Assembly: GCF_900086705.1 (NCBI RefSeq)
Contig: NZ_LT575483.1
Span: 1,003,709 to 1,067,708, forward strand
Reading direction: 5' to 3'
DNA: 64,000 nucleotides
From: Massilibacillus massiliensis
GTDB taxonomy: Bacteria; Bacillota; Negativicutes; FLKF01
Part shown: piece by piece, positions 62,703 to 64,000 of the stretch
Layout of the letters: every line of letters begins with the position of its first letter
How positions within the stretch are numbered: the first letter of the stretch is position 1
The notes under the pieces: generated by a model
What the model was told of the DNA's origin: nothing
Databases searched by the model: none
What the model saw: the letters and a program-made list of their open reading frames with translations, nothing else
Position numbers and translations under genes: made by a program

Positions 62703-64000
62703 TCATTTTTCTATTTTATTGTTCTTGTATGGAACGGCCTGCCAAATAGCGATGTCCGTATAGCCAAAAACAATTGAAAATACTGGTACTAACCAACACA
62801 AAATTGCATAAGGTGCATATTCATATGCACTAACACCTAGGATTCCACCTATATAAAATGCATGTACACTCCATGGAACCAAAGGTGCTGCCAACACTCC
62901 GCCATCTTCTAATGTACGTGATAAAACCCGAGCCGCTATCCCTCTTTCCTGGAAAACGGGCAGCAAAGCACGCCCTGGCAAAATAATACTGACCAGCTGG
63001 CTCCCTGTTCCCAAGAGCATGGCATAACTACTAAACAACGTCATGACGATCAGTCGCCCTGTTGTCTTTGCCAGCAGAATCATTGCATCTGTCAATACTG
63101 CTAAAATACGAATTTTCTCCAATACACCGCCAAAAGACACGGCAGCAATCAATAAGAAGATTGTACTCAAAACACTTTGTATCCCGCCGCGCGTTAACAA
63201 TAAATCCAATTCCTGAACTCCAGTTTTTGCAACATATCCATTTACCATAACATCTATCATCACGCTAAATTCCTGTTGCTCGAAAAAATAAGCAACACCA
63301 CCTGCAGCAAGGATACAAAAAAACAAAGTCAGTATGGGTGAACATCTGCGATACGCCAACCCTAATAAGAGTACAGGTGGAACCAATGCCCATGAAGATA
63401 ACGTATACTGCATTCGCAATGCCTCCAATATGTAAATGACGCCCGTATTGACTTCCACACGCTCCCCCTTGCCCATCAAACTATAGACTCCTGCGGTCAA
63501 GATCACCGCCGGCAATGTTGTCCACAGCATAGAACGAATATGTGTGAATAACTCCACTTCACAAATCGAAGCAGTAATATAAGTTGAGCTGGAAATAGGC
63601 GACATCTTATCACCAAAATATGCGCCAGAGACAATTGCCCCAACAACGAACGGTAACGGATAACCAAGTACCTGTCCTATACCAAGCAATGCGATTCCCA
63701 TTGTTCCCATCGTACCAAAAGAAGTTCCAGTCATTGTAGATGTAAGTATGCATAAAAAGAAAGCTGCCAACAAAAATAAGTTTGGCGAAAGTAAGGTAAG
63801 CCCCCAGTAGATTGTCATGGGAATTGTTCCCGATAAAATCCACATACTTATTAACATACCAATCTCGACAAGTAAAAAAATCGCCGGCATCACTCGCACA
63901 ATTGATTCAAGCATCGCTTGTTTTAGTTCCAGCCAAGTATACCCCCAGAATCTGCCCAATACGCAAGTCATCACGCTGGCTGTAATTAATGATAAGATAG
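62703..64000 (-). CDS. NhaC-family Na+/H+ antiporter, 5' end outside window
   Basis: At least 432 residues; the frame stays open to the window edge (ILSLITASVMTCVLGRF...), so the true start is beyond 64000. Membrane helices throughout; TSTMTGTSFGTMGTMGIALLG and SGAYFGDKMSPISSST are NhaC motifs. Only 16 bp separate it from the STM4015-like gene, so it may head the operon. Confidence 0.88.
   Translation of the reverse strand, partial: ILSLITASVMTCVLGRFWGYTWLELKQAMLESIVRVMPAIFLLVEIGMLISMWILSGTIPMTIYWGLTLLSPNLFLLAAFFLCILTSTMTGTSFGTMGTMGIALLGIGQVLGYPLPFVVGAIVSGAYFGDKMSPISSSTYITASICEVELFTHIRSMLWTTLPAVILTAGVYSLMGKGERVEVNTGVIYILEALRMQYTLSSWALVPPVLLLGLAYRRCSPILTLFFCILAAGGVAYFFEQQEFSVMIDVMVNGYVAKTGVQELDLLLTRGGIQSVLSTIFLLIAAVSFGGVLEKIRILAVLTDAMILLAKTTGRLIVMTLFSSYAMLLGTGSQLVSIILPGRALLPVFQERGIAARVLSRTLEDGGVLAAPLVPWSVHAFYIGGILGVSAYEYAPYAILCWLVPVFSIVFGYTDIAIWQAVPYKNNKIEK

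Overview
The window looks like a chromosomal segment of a diderm Firmicute (Negativicutes, Pelosinus/Sporomusa-like or Selenomonadales-like). It has two TonB-dependent outer-membrane receptors and a Skp/OmpH-type periplasmic chaperone, which need an outer membrane. It also has strong AGGAGG ribosome sites, PRD-type PTS regulators, an IS3-family element and regulators of the kind common in low-GC Gram-positives. Genus assignment is inference.

Layout. 1-274: end of an AhpD-like gene. 579-13556: iron/siderophore uptake island with two AraC regulators, two TonB-dependent receptors, a lipoprotein binding protein, two FecCD permeases, an ATPase and an ABC exporter-type gene. A canonical Fur box lies in the leader of the transport operon, and the two receptor promoters share a common upstream architecture. 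13662-27000: accessory genes (AlbA_2/Schlafen-like protein, an IS3 element with visible inverted repeats and target duplication, a flavodoxin pseudogene, YCII protein, nitroreductase, SUKH immunity-like protein, Vat-like acetyltransferase, PpnP, RidA/HxlR pair, MetE-like enzyme, SWIM protein) mixed with dispersed hairpin repeats. 27064-30934: LysR regulator, DcuC carrier and amidohydrolase. 31410-36258: PRD regulator and a fructose-class PTS with an AlsE-like epimerase, plausibly a D-allulose route, with matching operator palindromes upstream of both transcription units.

37462-51739 is an AT-rich defence island read leftward. Its core is GHKL (MutL/MORC-like) ATPase, Z1 helicase, PD-(D/E)XK (DUF4420-type), AIPR protein and 5mC methyltransferase, overlapping or nearly so. 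This is the gene set of MZA-type or MORC-Z1 restriction systems. A Zn-ribbon/winged-helix P-loop ATPase follows, and a DUF1016-PD-(D/E)XK protein and XRE regulator lie to the right. Truncated gene scraps (RlmD tail, SUKH head) sit at the right flank of the core operon. 51946-55460 is speF-potE (ornithine decarboxylase and ornithine/putrescine antiporter). 56652-64000 holds tRNA-Leu, a PHP-domain enzyme and the uncharacterised STM4011-STM4015 gene set, with an NhaC-type antiporter reading into it.

The most novel signal is a three-copy locus (about 20060-20352, 24794-25090 and 56251-56549). Each copy encodes a 30-residue hydrophobic peptide, and each has a perfectly spaced antisense promoter (TTTACA-17-TATAAT), a sense promoter and terminators on both strands. 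This is the layout of a type I toxin-antitoxin module, in a family I do not recognise. A second oddity is two envelope-protein genes whose best start codons are ATC and ATT.
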